Part shown: positions 1-8,926 of the stretch, one piece after another
How the letters are laid out: each line of letters starts with the position of its first letter
How positions within the stretch are numbered: position 1 is the stretch's first letter
Assembly: GCA_050946835.1 (NCBI GenBank)
Contig: JBMNVN010000010.1
Location: 5,562-69,561 of the forward strand
Direction: 5' to 3'
DNA length: 64,000 bases
From: UBA1447 sp002329225
Lineage (GTDB): Bacteria > Bacillota > Clostridia > Oscillospirales > Acutalibacteraceae
Made by a program: the position numbers and the translations under genes
The notes under the pieces: model-generated
Databases searched by the model: none
The model's input: only the letters and a program-made list of their open reading frames with translations
What the model was told of the DNA's origin: nothing

Positions 1-281
1 TCAAGCTCTTCAGTGTCGAGCAGTTCTTTATGGCTGGGATAAAAGCGAAGTTTGTCGGTATCAAAGCCTAAACCGTCAAAAAACGCTTCCGCTTTGCCGG
101 GAATTAAATCTGCCGCAGCGACAATTTCAACATCCGGGCACTTAATATAGCTTTTGACATGGGCTTCAGCTATCCATCCGCACCCTATAATAGCGACTTT
201 CAGTTTTCTGTCCGACTTAACCTCTTTGACTTCTTCCTGAGTTTCCTTAAACTTGTCAAGAATACCTGTTGATGATGCCAT
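1..281 (-). CDS. Gfo/Idh/MocA family oxidoreductase (3' end outside window)
   Basis: Only the first ~93 codons lie in the window; the gene runs off the left edge. After an ~25-residue polar N-terminus the reading frame gives a Rossmann start (KVAIIGCGWIAEAH, then a second strand ending in AAADLIP), the NAD(P)-binding signature of Gfo/Idh/MocA dehydrogenases. ATG at 281-279 is preceded by GGAGGA at 288-293, which fixes the start. It is divergent from a second member of the same family at 518, so the ~235-bp gap probably holds promoters for both. Substrate cannot be inferred; many family members oxidise or epimerise sugars or inositols, which would fit the glycosidases elsewhere in the window. 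Confidence 0.85.
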   Translation of the reverse strand, partial: MASSTGILDKFKETQEEVKEVKSDRKLKVAIIGCGWIAEAHVKSYIKCPDVEIVAAADLIPGKAEAFFDGLGFDTDKLRFYPSHKELLDTEEL

Positions 282-443
282 GATTTATCCTCCGTTTTTT
301 TCGTATTTGCGCAGTTTTCCGCGAACCGTTTAGCGCAACGATATAATTGTAGCGGATAAACGTTCGCTTTTCAATGAGTTCCCGCATCTTTTTGCATCAA
401 ATTCAAAAAAGACAGTTTTTCACAAAATTTTCACCTGAATTCG

Positions 444-472
444 TTTACTTTTACGGTTTGGAATGCTATCAT
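444..472 (+). promoter_or_regulatory. Putative sigma-A promoter of the 518 oxidoreductase gene
   Basis: TTTACT at 444-449, a 17-bp spacer and TATCAT at 467-472. A TGC just before the -10 gives an extended -10. It lies 45 bp upstream of the ATG at 518. Confidence 0.45.
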
Positions 473-517
473 AAGTCGGCTACTGAAATATTTTTATTAT
501 ATGCGGAGGTAATACCA

Positions 518-1585
518 ATGAAGAAGCTCAAAATCGCCATTATCGGTTGCGGCAATATCGCCCGCGGCTCCCACGCTCCCCACTATCTGTCCAACGAGAA
601 CTGCGAAATCAAGTATTTTTGCGACATCATTCCAGAAAGAGCCGATGAGTTTGTGAAAAGATTCGGTTGCGGCAAGGCTGTTTACGATTATAAGGAGATT
701 GTAAATGACCCGGACCTTGACGCCGTTTCCGTTTGCACTCATAACGACTTCCATTCAATTATCTCAATAGATTTTATGAAAGCGGGTAAAGATGTACTCT
801 GTGAAAAACCTGCTGCACGCACTCTTCCGGAAGCCTTGGAAATGCAAAGGGTTGCTCACGAAACCGGCAGGACATTAAATATAGGCGTTTGCAACCGTTT
901 CGGCACAGCGGTTAACATGATTAAAGATATGATTGACAACGGCGATTTGGGCGAGGTTTACCACGTCTATGCCAGTTTCCGTGCCTTCCGCAGCATACCG
1001 GGGCTTGGCGGCGACTTCACCACAAAAGCTATTTCCGGCGGCGGCTCCCTTATTGACTGGGGTGTCCACTATATTGATCTTATCCAGTACTGCTGCGGCG
1101 ACCCTAAGCCTTTGACCGCCTCGGGCAAAGCTTTCTGCAAACTCGGCAAAGATATCCCGAATTATGTATATAAAGACATGTGGGCAAGAGACACTGCCAA
1201 GACTGACGGCATTTATGACGTGGACGACTCCGTCACCGCCGTAATTCGTACGGAAGGTCCGGTTATCAGCCTCACCGGCGCTTGGGCACAGAATATTTTT
1301 GTCAGCGAAACCTATATCGACTTCATGGGTGATAAAGCGGGGGTTCGCTTAAACTACTGCGGAGATTTTGCTTATTTCCATATTAAAGACAAGGACCTGG
1401 TCACAACCGAACCCGACTTTGAACCTAACGATTTTTACAAAGCCGAAGTTGATTCATTTGTTGATTGCATACTCACCGGCAAAAAGAATCAAGCCAACAT
1501 TGACTATGCGATTGAGACTTCAAAAATCATGCAGGCCATTTATGATTCTTCGGACAGCGGCAGAGAAGTTGTAATTGACGCTTAA
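518..1585 (+). CDS. Gfo/Idh/MocA family oxidoreductase
   Basis: 355-aa soluble NAD(P)-dependent dehydrogenase. The N-terminus KIAIIGCGNIARGS is a GxGxxA Rossmann motif; CEKPAA at about residues 94-99 is the EKP signature that helps bind the nicotinamide; GGGSLIDWGVHYID at about 175-188 is the conserved C-terminal-domain segment carrying the substrate-site Asp and His. The reading frame stays open upstream to 374, but ATG 518 has GGAGGT at 505-510 and starts right at the Rossmann fold, so the upstream 48 residues are probably not translated. Divergent from a paralogue at 281. The exact sugar or polyol substrate is unknown. Followed by an intrinsic terminator. Confidence 0.9.
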   Translation: MKKLKIAIIGCGNIARGSHAPHYLSNENCEIKYFCDIIPERADEFVKRFGCGKAVYDYKEIVNDPDLDAVSVCTHNDFHSIISIDFMKAGKDVLCEKPAARTLPEALEMQRVAHETGRTLNIGVCNRFGTAVNMIKDMIDNGDLGEVYHVYASFRAFRSIPGLGGDFTTKAISGGGSLIDWGVHYIDLIQYCCGDPKPLTASGKAFCKLGKDIPNYVYKDMWARDTAKTDGIYDVDDSVTAVIRTEGPVISLTGAWAQNIFVSETYIDFMGDKAGVRLNYCGDFAYFHIKDKDLVTTEPDFEPNDFYKAEVDSFVDCILTGKKNQANIDYAIETSKIMQAIYDSSDSGREVVIDA

Positions 1586-1598
1586 TCCAAAAAGTTTT

Positions 1599-1636
1599 GA
1601 AGCCCCGCCGTTTTGAGAGGTGGGGCTTCTTTTTTT
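1599..1636 (+). terminator. Intrinsic terminator
   Basis: Arms 1599-1609 (GAAGCCCCGCC) and 1619-1629 (GGTGGGGCTTC) with a 9-base loop, followed by seven T. It sits 14 bp after the oxidoreductase stop. The opposite strand has a weaker T tract, so it may also help stop the convergent gene. Confidence 0.85.
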
Positions 1637-1661
1637 GCTTGATTGACCGTTTTACGGTATC

Positions 1662-1693
1662 GGGGCTGCAGCAAAATACAGCCGCAGCCCCGC
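1662..1693 (-). terminator. GC-rich hairpin downstream of the convergent B-repeat gene
   Basis: CGGGGCTG at 1662-1669 pairs with CAGCCCCG at 1686-1693, about 30 bp past the stop of the minus-strand gene ending at 1724. No T run follows directly on the minus strand, so it is a weak terminator call that may act together with the hairpin at 1599-1629. Confidence 0.45.
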
Positions 1694-1723
1694 TTTAGGG
1701 TATTTGTATGTTGTTTTTTGAGT

Positions 1724-4700
1724 TTAGACCGTTACGTTGAAAGATGTTTTTGCGTCAAACTTACCGAAGGAATCATCGCTCTTAACCAATACATAAATGG
1801 TGTAAGTCAGACCCGCTTTTCTCGGCGTCCATACGCAGTTGGGATTGGGAGAGTAGTCCCTCAGTGTCATCTCCCTCATGTGCTCATCATAAACATAGAA
1901 CTTGTACAGCAGGTCTGCTCCGTTGGTTGCCGTTGCATTGGCTCGGATTGTTACCGGCTTCTTCGCCGCAGCATTTGCACTCACATAGCCGCTGTTGACT
2001 GTAATCGCGGTTACGTTCGCTTTCGATTCAGTTGACGATGTTACCTCAACCAATATGTTCTTCTTCGCCTCATAAGAACCCGCATCGTCACCCTTAACCC
2101 TGACTTCAATGTGGTAACTGCCTACACGGCCCGGTGTCCAGTTCAGGGTGGCGTTTGTACTCCAATCCTGTATCAATACAGTACCTGTAGCATCATAGCG
2201 CCAGAAAGAGTATTGAGCAGTACCCGTTACTCCCTGTGACTGCGCCGTAATCTGAATCGGAGTGCCTTTTGCGACACTGCCCTGAGGGCCGCTAAGGGTA
2301 ACACTGACCGTTCCGCTTCCCGTCCTCGGGATTACAAGAGTCTTTATCATGCCGTCATCATAGCTGACTTCATCGGCATAATAAGCATTCTCAGTGCCGA
2401 TAAGACCCGTCCTGTTTACAAAACCTGCCAGGTGATATATACCGGGAGCATCGTAAGCATAGTCTATCGGGTCATTTGTAGTATAACCGCCCGTACTGTA
2501 GACTGACCTGCGGCCCGGTTCATGCAGGAAGCAGCAAAATGTTCCGTTTGCAAAGTTCGGTGTGACACTGACATTGCCGTTTGAGTAAGCAACGGTCATG
2601 GAGTTAAGTACGCCAAAATTCACTGCCGGAGCCGCCGCATAAAGTTCAAACTCTACAAGCATCTCATCCGTCGTGATGCCGTTTGTGGCTGCTAATTTAA
2701 TCAGATAAATTCCCGGCTGAAGGGCGGAAATATCCCAGTTAAATTCGTTACCGTTAACGGGTTGACCTAAAGAGGTTGGCGTTACTCCGTTGACAACTTC
2801 GGCGGAGTAAACCAGGTTCGCAACATCGTTGCCGACTACTTCAATGTTTATACTTGCGTTGCTTTCTATCTTTTTAAGTTCGTAACCCGTAGTCACGATT
2901 CCGTCAACCAAAACCTTGGTAATGACCGATTCTCCCACATTTGCAGGGGTATATGCATCCCTTATCTCCAACAGGAAGTCGCAATTCTCGTCAGCAACAC
3001 GCAGAGCAACAATGTAGTTTTCTGTGGAGGAAGTAAATCCGGGTATTGTGAACTCCGTGCTTCCGTCAGCTTGCACATCGCCGGCAAGACCGGAAGTATA
3101 GCCCATAGAAAGTATCCACTGGTCTTTTTTAACATTTGTATCGCCCGAAAGAACGGCATCGCTTGTAACCTGCTGATAAGTCCAAATCTGGAAGTTTTGA
3201 TCATCCGACCAGCCGGTGATGTTTACGACAAAGTCTGAACCGCTCATGGTAACGTTCATTTCCAACTGTTCCCAAATTGCGGTGTAAACAGTGCTGTCAA
3301 ACGGCACCGCCGCAGGGACAGTCGGATTCCAGCCTGCAAACACATAACCGGGCCTGCTCACAACAGGGGCTGTTAAAGGAGCGCCTACCAACATGGAGGT
3401 CGGACCGGTACCGCCTTCACCGCCGTTGGCATCAAAGGTGATGTTCACATTAGGCGAAACCCATCTCGCATAGAAGGTTACGCTGCTCGCTCCCATTGTA
3501 TAGGGCCACTCTACAAGGGTTACAAGACCCGCCTCTTTGTACCAACCCGCAAACACATAGCCGCTCTTTGTGGGATCGGCAGGCTTTGCCACTTGCGTTC
3601 CATAGGCTTGAAGAATTGTCGGTACCGATGAGCCGCCGTTGGAATTAAAGATTACAGTGTATTTATTTACATTCCACTGCGCTGTGTAAACGGCATCATA
3701 AGCCGGAACAGTACCCGGTACGGACGGAGACCAGCCCGCAAAGGAATGGCCCGTCTTTTTTACCGTCGGTGCCGTGAGTTGCGAACCGTAGGGCATGGGT
3801 GTCGGACCCGTGCCGCCCGTACCGCCGTTGGCATCAAAGGTGATGTTGTAGTTATTTACTATCCACTTGGCATAGAAAGTAGTGTTTTCCGCACCCATGG
3901 TGTGAGGCCATGTAACTGCCGTTGTCAGACCGGAGTCGGTATACCAACCGTCAAATGTATTGCCGGTTTTTGCGGGATCGTTAGGTTTAGTAACGGTTGT
4001 TCCGTAATTTTGTGTAACGGAGGCAACAGCAGAGCCGCCGTTGGAGTTGAAATCTATTGTATATTGATTAATGCTCCACTGTGCATAAAGGGTTACATCG
4101 GAAGTACCCATAGGGCCGAAACTCGCCTGGTTGTTGTAAGATGTTCCGCTGCCGTTAGCGGCGGTGTTCCAGCCGGTAAAGCTGTAGCCGGTCTTGGTGA
4201 ATGTATTGGCTGTAAGGTTTGCGGAAGCGCCGTAATTAATCCCCTGGGGACTCATACTGCCGCTGCCGCCGTTGGAATTAAAGTTTACATAATAGGTGTT
4301 GATGTTCCACCGGGCATAAAGGGTCACATTGGACGAACCCATAGGCCCGTAATTTGCCTCGTCAGCATAAGAATAACCGCTCCCGTCAGGTTGGGTATTC
4401 CAACCGATGAAGGAATAACCGGTCTTCGTAAAGGTATTCCCGGTAAGATTTGAATAACCTTCATAGGGAATCAAAAGATCATTCATGTTGCCCGTGCCGG
4501 TATTGGAATCAAACTGAATGTAAAAAGGCTTGGGTGCCCACTGAGCATAAAGGGTCACATTCGAATCACCCATTGGGCCGTAAAGGGCCTGATTGGCATA
4601 AGATGTTCCGCTGCCGTCGGCCGCCGTGTTCCAACCCAGGAAGGTGTAGTGCATACGCCCGAAGCCGTTTGGGGTAAGTGTAGCGGATTGACCGTAGACT

Positions 4701-6643
4701 ATGTTTTGGTTTGCCATAGAGCCGGCTCCGCCGTTGGGATTGAAGATAATCTGATAAGTGTTGATACCCCATTGGGCGTAGAGGTCGAAATTTCTGCCGT
4801 CGGCATAAGTCAGATTTGTTACGCTCTGGCCGTCATTATAGAACGCCCCGCCGCCGTTAGCCTGTGCATTCCATCCGTTAAAGGTATATCCCGTTCTTGT
4901 ATAGCCGTTAAGGGTCAGGGGCTTAGTTTCGTTTTCGGCATGGGTAGAGGTCGCTGTAGAACCGCCCGTGGCTCCGTTGCCGTGATATATTACATAGTAT
5001 TCTTTTTTGTTGTAGTTGAAATTCTGTGTAAAATTGCCGCGGTTTAAAACGGTTTGGGCTGAAGTACTCGTACTTAAACCGTCTGCAGACATAATGACAT
5101 AGTTGCTATAGGTGTTGGGGGAAAAGGTTACAAAATCGCCTGAATTAAAGGTAAGAGTTTCCGTTATTGTGGATGCACCGACATTGAACTTATGGTTAAT
5201 CGTAGCCGTATAGGTCTTACGGGTCAAGGCATTGAAAGTCGAGTTAATAGTGTCGCTTATAGGGCCTGTTGTAGGGTTGCCCAAACTTTCAGCCGCAGCC
5301 TTGATGGCATTTTCATAGTTTGTAAAGGTAGCCGTATAATCCGTAGCCTGTGCTCCGCGGCTTATGGCGGTGCGCATATTGGCACGCAGAGTGCTCTTAT
5401 CCACTTTGTTAAAGCGCACATTCAATAAATGGACGGTACCGTTCCACTCTCCATCGTTCTCACCCTTGGCGGCAGCCTTAATCGTTATATCCTGGGTGCC
5501 CGTCCCGGCAGTCAACGCTTTGGAGAACATCTGCTTACCGCTTTGACCGCCGACTTTAACATCGGTAGTCACACTTTGGCTGTTACTGAGGTGGCCGTCT
5601 GTGACCCATGCGGTCTGAACATCACCCGTACCCGGAGTGCCCCACCAGAGGTTAAAGTTACCTCCATCCTGATTCACGGTGCCGTTAGTTTTATATGCAC
5701 CTGATGTGTAGTCAGCCATGTACCAAAAAAGGCTGTCAGTTTCTTCAAGGTCGGTTACCATAAAGCCGTAGCGTAAATTCGGTATTTGGCTTATGTCGCT
5801 ATATCGGCTCCTGTCAACGGTCACATAGCCCCAAGGGCTGTTTAACATGCACAAAAGATCATTGCCGCCCCCCTCAAGGTTCTGGTAGCTGGTGCCCTTT
5901 GGGGAAGCGCTACTGTCAAACCAATCAGTAACGCCGTTATTACTTGCACCATCAATTTTGGAAAGCATGGGAGTCATAATCTTGCCACCGCTCCGTCTAG
6001 CCTGATATGTCCCTGCATCGTGAGTATGCAAGCCGACGACATAGGCAAAACTCTGTAAAAAAGCCCGATATCTGGCACCCCAACCATCGTTATTTTTTGT
6101 TCTTATTGCTGAAACAACAGGTTCAATTTGCGGAGCATAGGCAACGGAATACGCCTTTGCAGTCATTTGCAAACCGTTTATCCTGTATGAAACTGTCCAT
6201 GTAACAGTACTGACACTGCCTTGGGGAATAGCAGTTGAAAGCGTTCCTGCGGTTACCGTGGTATTAAGTTCGGTTCCATAGGTGCTGGTCGCACCAAGGG
6301 TAACGGTAGCGCCGGATACGGAAATACTTATGCTGTTCATATCGGCATTGGGACAACTGAAATACACCACACCGTCTGTTTTATTGCTTTGAGTATTCAG
6401 TGTGCCGTTAGTATTGCAGTCAACGTAGTACTGGAAAACACTGGCGTTACCGTTAGCAGGAACTAAATAAATTGTTTCCGGCACATAGAAAGTAATAGCA
6501 CCGGGGCCGGCAGTTGTACTTACCGAGCCCTTAGGTTCAACCACGGCGCTCGCCGGCGTTTTTTTCGTCAGGCTAAGTCCCGCACCCGTAGCCACAAGAA
6601 TTACGGCTAACAGGATAGCCAAAACCCTTTTCATCTTTTTCAT
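1724..6643 (-). CDS. Large secreted InlB B-repeat (Flg_new) protein
   Basis: 1639 aa. A signal peptide is visible (KKMKR, hydrophobic run about residues 7-22, cleavage near TPASA-VV). Residues about 40-520 are an unrecognised ectodomain rich in Thr and Asn. Then eight Listeria-Bacteroides B-repeats follow, each starting like YxIxFxxNGG, centred on GYxFxGW and ending LYAQW. The C-terminal ~450 residues look like Ig-like or triple-tyrosine-type beta modules; the last two are similar to each other (each has a WTP motif and ends VRVKGDD or VLVKSDD). No dockerin, LPXTG or S-layer homology domain was seen, so its surface attachment is unknown. GGAGGA at 6651-6656 sets the start. Likely adhesion or structural role; no catalytic motif recognised. 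Confidence 0.85.
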   Translation of the reverse strand: MKKMKRVLAILLAVILVATGAGLSLTKKTPASAVVEPKGSVSTTAGPGAITFYVPETIYLVPANGNASVFQYYVDCNTNGTLNTQSNKTDGVVYFSCPNADMNSISISVSGATVTLGATSTYGTELNTTVTAGTLSTAIPQGSVSTVTWTVSYRINGLQMTAKAYSVAYAPQIEPVVSAIRTKNNDGWGARYRAFLQSFAYVVGLHTHDAGTYQARRSGGKIMTPMLSKIDGASNNGVTDWFDSSASPKGTSYQNLEGGGNDLLCMLNSPWGYVTVDRSRYSDISQIPNLRYGFMVTDLEETDSLFWYMADYTSGAYKTNGTVNQDGGNFNLWWGTPGTGDVQTAWVTDGHLSNSQSVTTDVKVGGQSGKQMFSKALTAGTGTQDITIKAAAKGENDGEWNGTVHLLNVRFNKVDKSTLRANMRTAISRGAQATDYTATFTNYENAIKAAAESLGNPTTGPISDTINSTFNALTRKTYTATINHKFNVGASTITETLTFNSGDFVTFSPNTYSNYVIMSADGLSTSTSAQTVLNRGNFTQNFNYNKKEYYVIYHGNGATGGSTATSTHAENETKPLTLNGYTRTGYTFNGWNAQANGGGAFYNDGQSVTNLTYADGRNFDLYAQWGINTYQIIFNPNGGAGSMANQNIVYGQSATLTPNGFGRMHYTFLGWNTAADGSGTSYANQALYGPMGDSNVTLYAQWAPKPFYIQFDSNTGTGNMNDLLIPYEGYSNLTGNTFTKTGYSFIGWNTQPDGSGYSYADEANYGPMGSSNVTLYARWNINTYYVNFNSNGGSGSMSPQGINYGASANLTANTFTKTGYSFTGWNTAANGSGTSYNNQASFGPMGTSDVTLYAQWSINQYTIDFNSNGGSAVASVTQNYGTTVTKPNDPAKTGNTFDGWYTDSGLTTAVTWPHTMGAENTTFYAKWIVNNYNITFDANGGTGGTGPTPMPYGSQLTAPTVKKTGHSFAGWSPSVPGTVPAYDAVYTAQWNVNKYTVIFNSNGGSSVPTILQAYGTQVAKPADPTKSGYVFAGWYKEAGLVTLVEWPYTMGASSVTFYARWVSPNVNITFDANGGEGGTGPTSMLVGAPLTAPVVSRPGYVFAGWNPTVPAAVPFDSTVYTAIWEQLEMNVTMSGSDFVVNITGWSDDQNFQIWTYQQVTSDAVLSGDTNVKKDQWILSMGYTSGLAGDVQADGSTEFTIPGFTSSTENYIVALRVADENCDFLLEIRDAYTPANVGESVITKVLVDGIVTTGYELKKIESNASINIEVVGNDVANLVYSAEVVNGVTPTSLGQPVNGNEFNWDISALQPGIYLIKLAATNGITTDEMLVEFELYAAAPAVNFGVLNSMTVAYSNGNVSVTPNFANGTFCCFLHEPGRRSVYSTGGYTTNDPIDYAYDAPGIYHLAGFVNRTGLIGTENAYYADEVSYDDGMIKTLVIPRTGSGTVSVTLSGPQGSVAKGTPIQITAQSQGVTGTAQYSFWRYDATGTVLIQDWSTNATLNWTPGRVGSYHIEVRVKGDDAGSYEAKKNILVEVTSSTESKANVTAITVNSGYVSANAAAKKPVTIRANATATNGADLLYKFYVYDEHMREMTLRDYSPNPNCVWTPRKAGLTYTIYVLVKSDDSFGKFDAKTSFNVTV

Positions 6644-6702
6644 TTATTATTCCTCCAAAGTCTAAAAAACATTTTCCCTTTTGGTCACAAATCTCCTACT
6701 AA

Positions 6703-6732
6703 AGAATAGCACCTAATCCATAGAGTTGTCAA
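6703..6732 (-). promoter_or_regulatory. Promoter of the 1639-aa B-repeat gene
   Basis: On the minus strand: TTGACA (6732-6727), 18-bp spacer, TATTCT (6708-6703), about 60 bp upstream of the start codon. Confidence 0.6.
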
Positions 6733-6793
6733 GCATTTTTTAGGCTGTTATCCAAATCGTAAAATCGCATTCGTTTGAATTTTTCGTATCACC

Positions 6794-6822
6794 TTGCAAT
6801 ACCTGTACTTTTCAATTATAAT
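6794..6822 (+). promoter_or_regulatory. Promoter of the NUDIX gene
   Basis: TTGCAA at 6794-6799, 17-bp spacer and consensus TATAAT at 6817-6822, 64 bp before the ATG at 6886. The 6644-6885 gap holds this promoter and the divergent one at 6703-6732. Confidence 0.7.
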
Positions 6823-6885
6823 TTTCGAAATTGAAACAGCGTTTAAACAGTTTCGGTCGCTTTCAATTTTGGGGGTAATTACAGC

Positions 6886-7635
6886 ATGCTCGGTGAAACG
6901 GTTCAAATTAATGTCACCAAATCAGCCGACTCGGCAAGCCGGATTGACGGCAACGAATATAAACTTATCAATTACGGCGTTTTGGAAGATACAAAAACTA
7001 ATAGTGCGCCTTTGAAAGAAGCATACATTTTGGGATTTTCTCAACCGATTGGCAGTTTTGAAGGGCGGGTAATCGGGCTTTTAAAACGACATGGTCAAAA
7101 TGAGAACATTTTGATTGTTGCTCCCCATAATAGCCGTTTCGTAGATGTTCAAATCCGTGAAGCTTTGGCTTCGATTGAACCGCAGGGAAGTTACTTTCTG
7201 GAATGCCTTTTTGAACAGTCTTACGGGGCGGTAATATTCAAAGAGAAAAAAGGTGTAATAAGGTTTTTACTAATAAAAAACAGGCATTCAGCCTGTTGGG
7301 GTTTCCCGAAAGGACATATAGAAGACGGAGAAACACCGAAGCAAACGGCTTGCAGAGAAGTATCGGAAGAGACCGGGTTGGATGTTGAACTGCTGCCGGA
7401 CTTTGAAGCGGTTTCCACATATGTTTTAACAAATGGCGTTGAAAAACAGGTTAATTTGTTCCTGGCTAAAACATCGCAAGCCACACCGACAATTCAAAAA
7501 TCGGAAATCAGTGATTACGCCTGGCTTAAGTATGAAAAGGCAAAGTCAAGGTTGCGTTTTGAAAATGATAGAAGAATACTGAAGAAAGCATACGATTTTT
7601 TGACAAATAATAATTTAACCGGAGGCAATGTATGA
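6886..7635 (+). CDS. NUDIX hydrolase with an extra N-terminal domain
   Basis: 249 aa. The NUDIX box is complete at residues 143-165 (GHIEDGE, then REVSEETGL), matching GX5EX7REUXEEXGU, so a Mg-dependent pyrophosphohydrolase of nucleoside-diphosphate-linked compounds is expected. The preceding QSYGAVIF and the WGFPKGH stretch resemble the diadenosine-tetraphosphatase-like branch. Residues 1-105 are a separate domain; ILGFSQPIGSFEGRVIG and the APHNSRF stretch look like an inorganic-pyrophosphatase-type fold, which is tentative. ATG 6886 has a modest GGGGGT site. The stop overlaps the next ATG (ATGA at 7632-7635), so the two genes are translationally coupled. Confidence 0.85.
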   Translation: MLGETVQINVTKSADSASRIDGNEYKLINYGVLEDTKTNSAPLKEAYILGFSQPIGSFEGRVIGLLKRHGQNENILIVAPHNSRFVDVQIREALASIEPQGSYFLECLFEQSYGAVIFKEKKGVIRFLLIKNRHSACWGFPKGHIEDGETPKQTACREVSEETGLDVELLPDFEAVSTYVLTNGVEKQVNLFLAKTSQATPTIQKSEISDYAWLKYEKAKSRLRFENDRRILKKAYDFLTNNNLTGGNV

Positions 7636-8135
7636 CACAAACTTTAGCAAATGATCTTATTCAGCTTTTGCGGGATAAAATCCCGAATGAATTAATTGTT
7701 TTCATCGTTTCACTTCTGCCCGTATTGGAATTACGGGGAGGACTTATTGCGGCAAAACTCTTAGGGGTAAATCTTGTTCCGGCGTTTGTCATTTGTTACT
7801 TAGGCAACATTCTCCCCATTCCGTTTATCCTTATTTTTATCAGAAGCATCTTCAACTTTTTGCGCAATAAAAAAGGCTTCTCGAAATTAATCAAGAAGCT
7901 TGAAGAGCGCTCTTTGCGGCAGAGTGAAAAGGTTAAAAGATGGCGGGATTTCGGACTGGTTGTATTCGCAGCAATCCCGTTGCCGGGCACCGGAGGCTGG
8001 ACAGGAGCCCTTATAGCCGCATTGTTGGAAATGCCTGTGAAAAAATCTTTTCCGTTGGTTGCTCTCGGCGTATTAATTGCCGGACTGATTATGTCTGTTG
8101 TAGCTTACATAATCCCCGGTGCCTTCGGTTTATAG
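7632..8135 (+). CDS. Small multi-drug export family membrane protein (COG2426-like)
   Basis: 167 aa and strongly hydrophobic, with about four membrane segments (roughly residues 20-50, 50-75, 105-130 and 138-160) separated by a basic loop (RNKKGFSKLIKKLEERS). The motif LPVLELRGGL near residues 29-38 and the IPLPGTGGWTGAL stretch near 115-127 are typical of the small multi-drug export (Sm_multidrug_ex) family. That function is a family label with little direct evidence; the substrate is unknown. Start overlaps the NUDIX stop by 4 nt. It converges on tatD with only ~21 bp between stops, and no clear terminator was seen there. Confidence 0.8.
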   Translation: MTQTLANDLIQLLRDKIPNELIVFIVSLLPVLELRGGLIAAKLLGVNLVPAFVICYLGNILPIPFILIFIRSIFNFLRNKKGFSKLIKKLEERSLRQSEKVKRWRDFGLVVFAAIPLPGTGGWTGALIAALLEMPVKKSFPLVALGVLIAGLIMSVVAYIIPGAFGL

Positions 8136-8156
8136 AGTCACCCGATAAATTTAAGA

Positions 8157-8921
8157 TCAGAGGCCGAACAGTTTTCGGGCATTTCGGTCGGCAGCCTCAC
8201 ACAGGCTCTCGTAAGTGATGTTTCTTTCTTGCGCAATTCTTTGAGCGGTAAACTTTAACATTGTTGAGTCGCACCTTTTACCTCTGAAAGGAACCGGAGC
8301 CATATAGGGGCAGTCCGTTTCAATTAAAAGCCTCTCAAGCGGTACAGACTTTGCCGCTTCGAGGGGCTTTCTTGCATTTTTAAATGTGACTGCGCCTCCC
8401 AATCCGATATACATCCCTAACTTGACTGCTTCGGCCGCCATTTCCGCACTGCCTGAAAAACAGTGAAGAACCCCCTTGGGCCTATACTCTTGTAACAGTC
8501 TGAGGGTATCGGCATGAGCTTCACGGTTATGAATAATCACGGGCAGGTTATACCGGGAAGCGATTTTCAGCTGTTCTTCAAAAACATCAAGCTGAACTTT
8601 CCGGGGGGAAAAATCGTAGTGATAATCCAAACCGATTTCACCCAAAGCAACACATTTTCCCGCAGACAAAAGAGGGGCAAGCCCCTCTTTTATAGATTCC
8701 GGCTCTACATCCGCAGCGTTGTGGGGATGAATTCCGCAAGCGGCAAAAACGAAGCTGTACTTTTCACTCAAGGCAAGACTGAGACGGGAACTATTATAAT
8801 CGGTTCCGCAATTTATGACACCGCTAATACCAGCACCGGGCAAGGCGGAAATCACTTCGTCCCTGTCCCGGTCAAAGGCATCATCATCATAATGAGCGTG
8901 ACTGTCAAAAAGGCTGCACAT
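8157..8921 (-). CDS. tatD: TatD family metal-dependent hydrolase/DNase
   Basis: 254 aa, the normal family length. It begins with FDSHAHYDD, the HxH metal ligands of the TIM-barrel amidohydrolase fold. Other signatures are GIHPHNA, ALGEIGLDYHYD, PVIIHNREA, VLHCFSGSAE and LIETDCPYMAP, covering the catalytic Glu, His and Asp residues of TatD. Members are 3'-5' exonucleases acting on single-stranded DNA and are linked to DNA repair. It starts 5 bp after the metG stop, so metG and tatD form an operon, a common arrangement in Firmicutes. Confidence 0.93.
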   Translation of the reverse strand: MCSLFDSHAHYDDDAFDRDRDEVISALPGAGISGVINCGTDYNSSRLSLALSEKYSFVFAACGIHPHNAADVEPESIKEGLAPLLSAGKCVALGEIGLDYHYDFSPRKVQLDVFEEQLKIASRYNLPVIIHNREAHADTLRLLQEYRPKGVLHCFSGSAEMAAEAVKLGMYIGLGGAVTFKNARKPLEAAKSVPLERLLIETDCPYMAPVPFRGKRCDSTMLKFTAQRIAQERNITYESLCEAADRNARKLFGL

Positions 8922-8926
8922 TTTCT

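Noticed and set aside
374..517. 48-residue N-terminal extension of the 518 oxidoreductase
   Set aside because: The internal ATG has GGAGGT and sits at the Rossmann fold; a promoter lies inside the extension.
3746..4453. 235-codon plus-strand frame
   Set aside because: Antisense shadow of the B-repeats in the 1724-6643 gene, for the same repeat reason.
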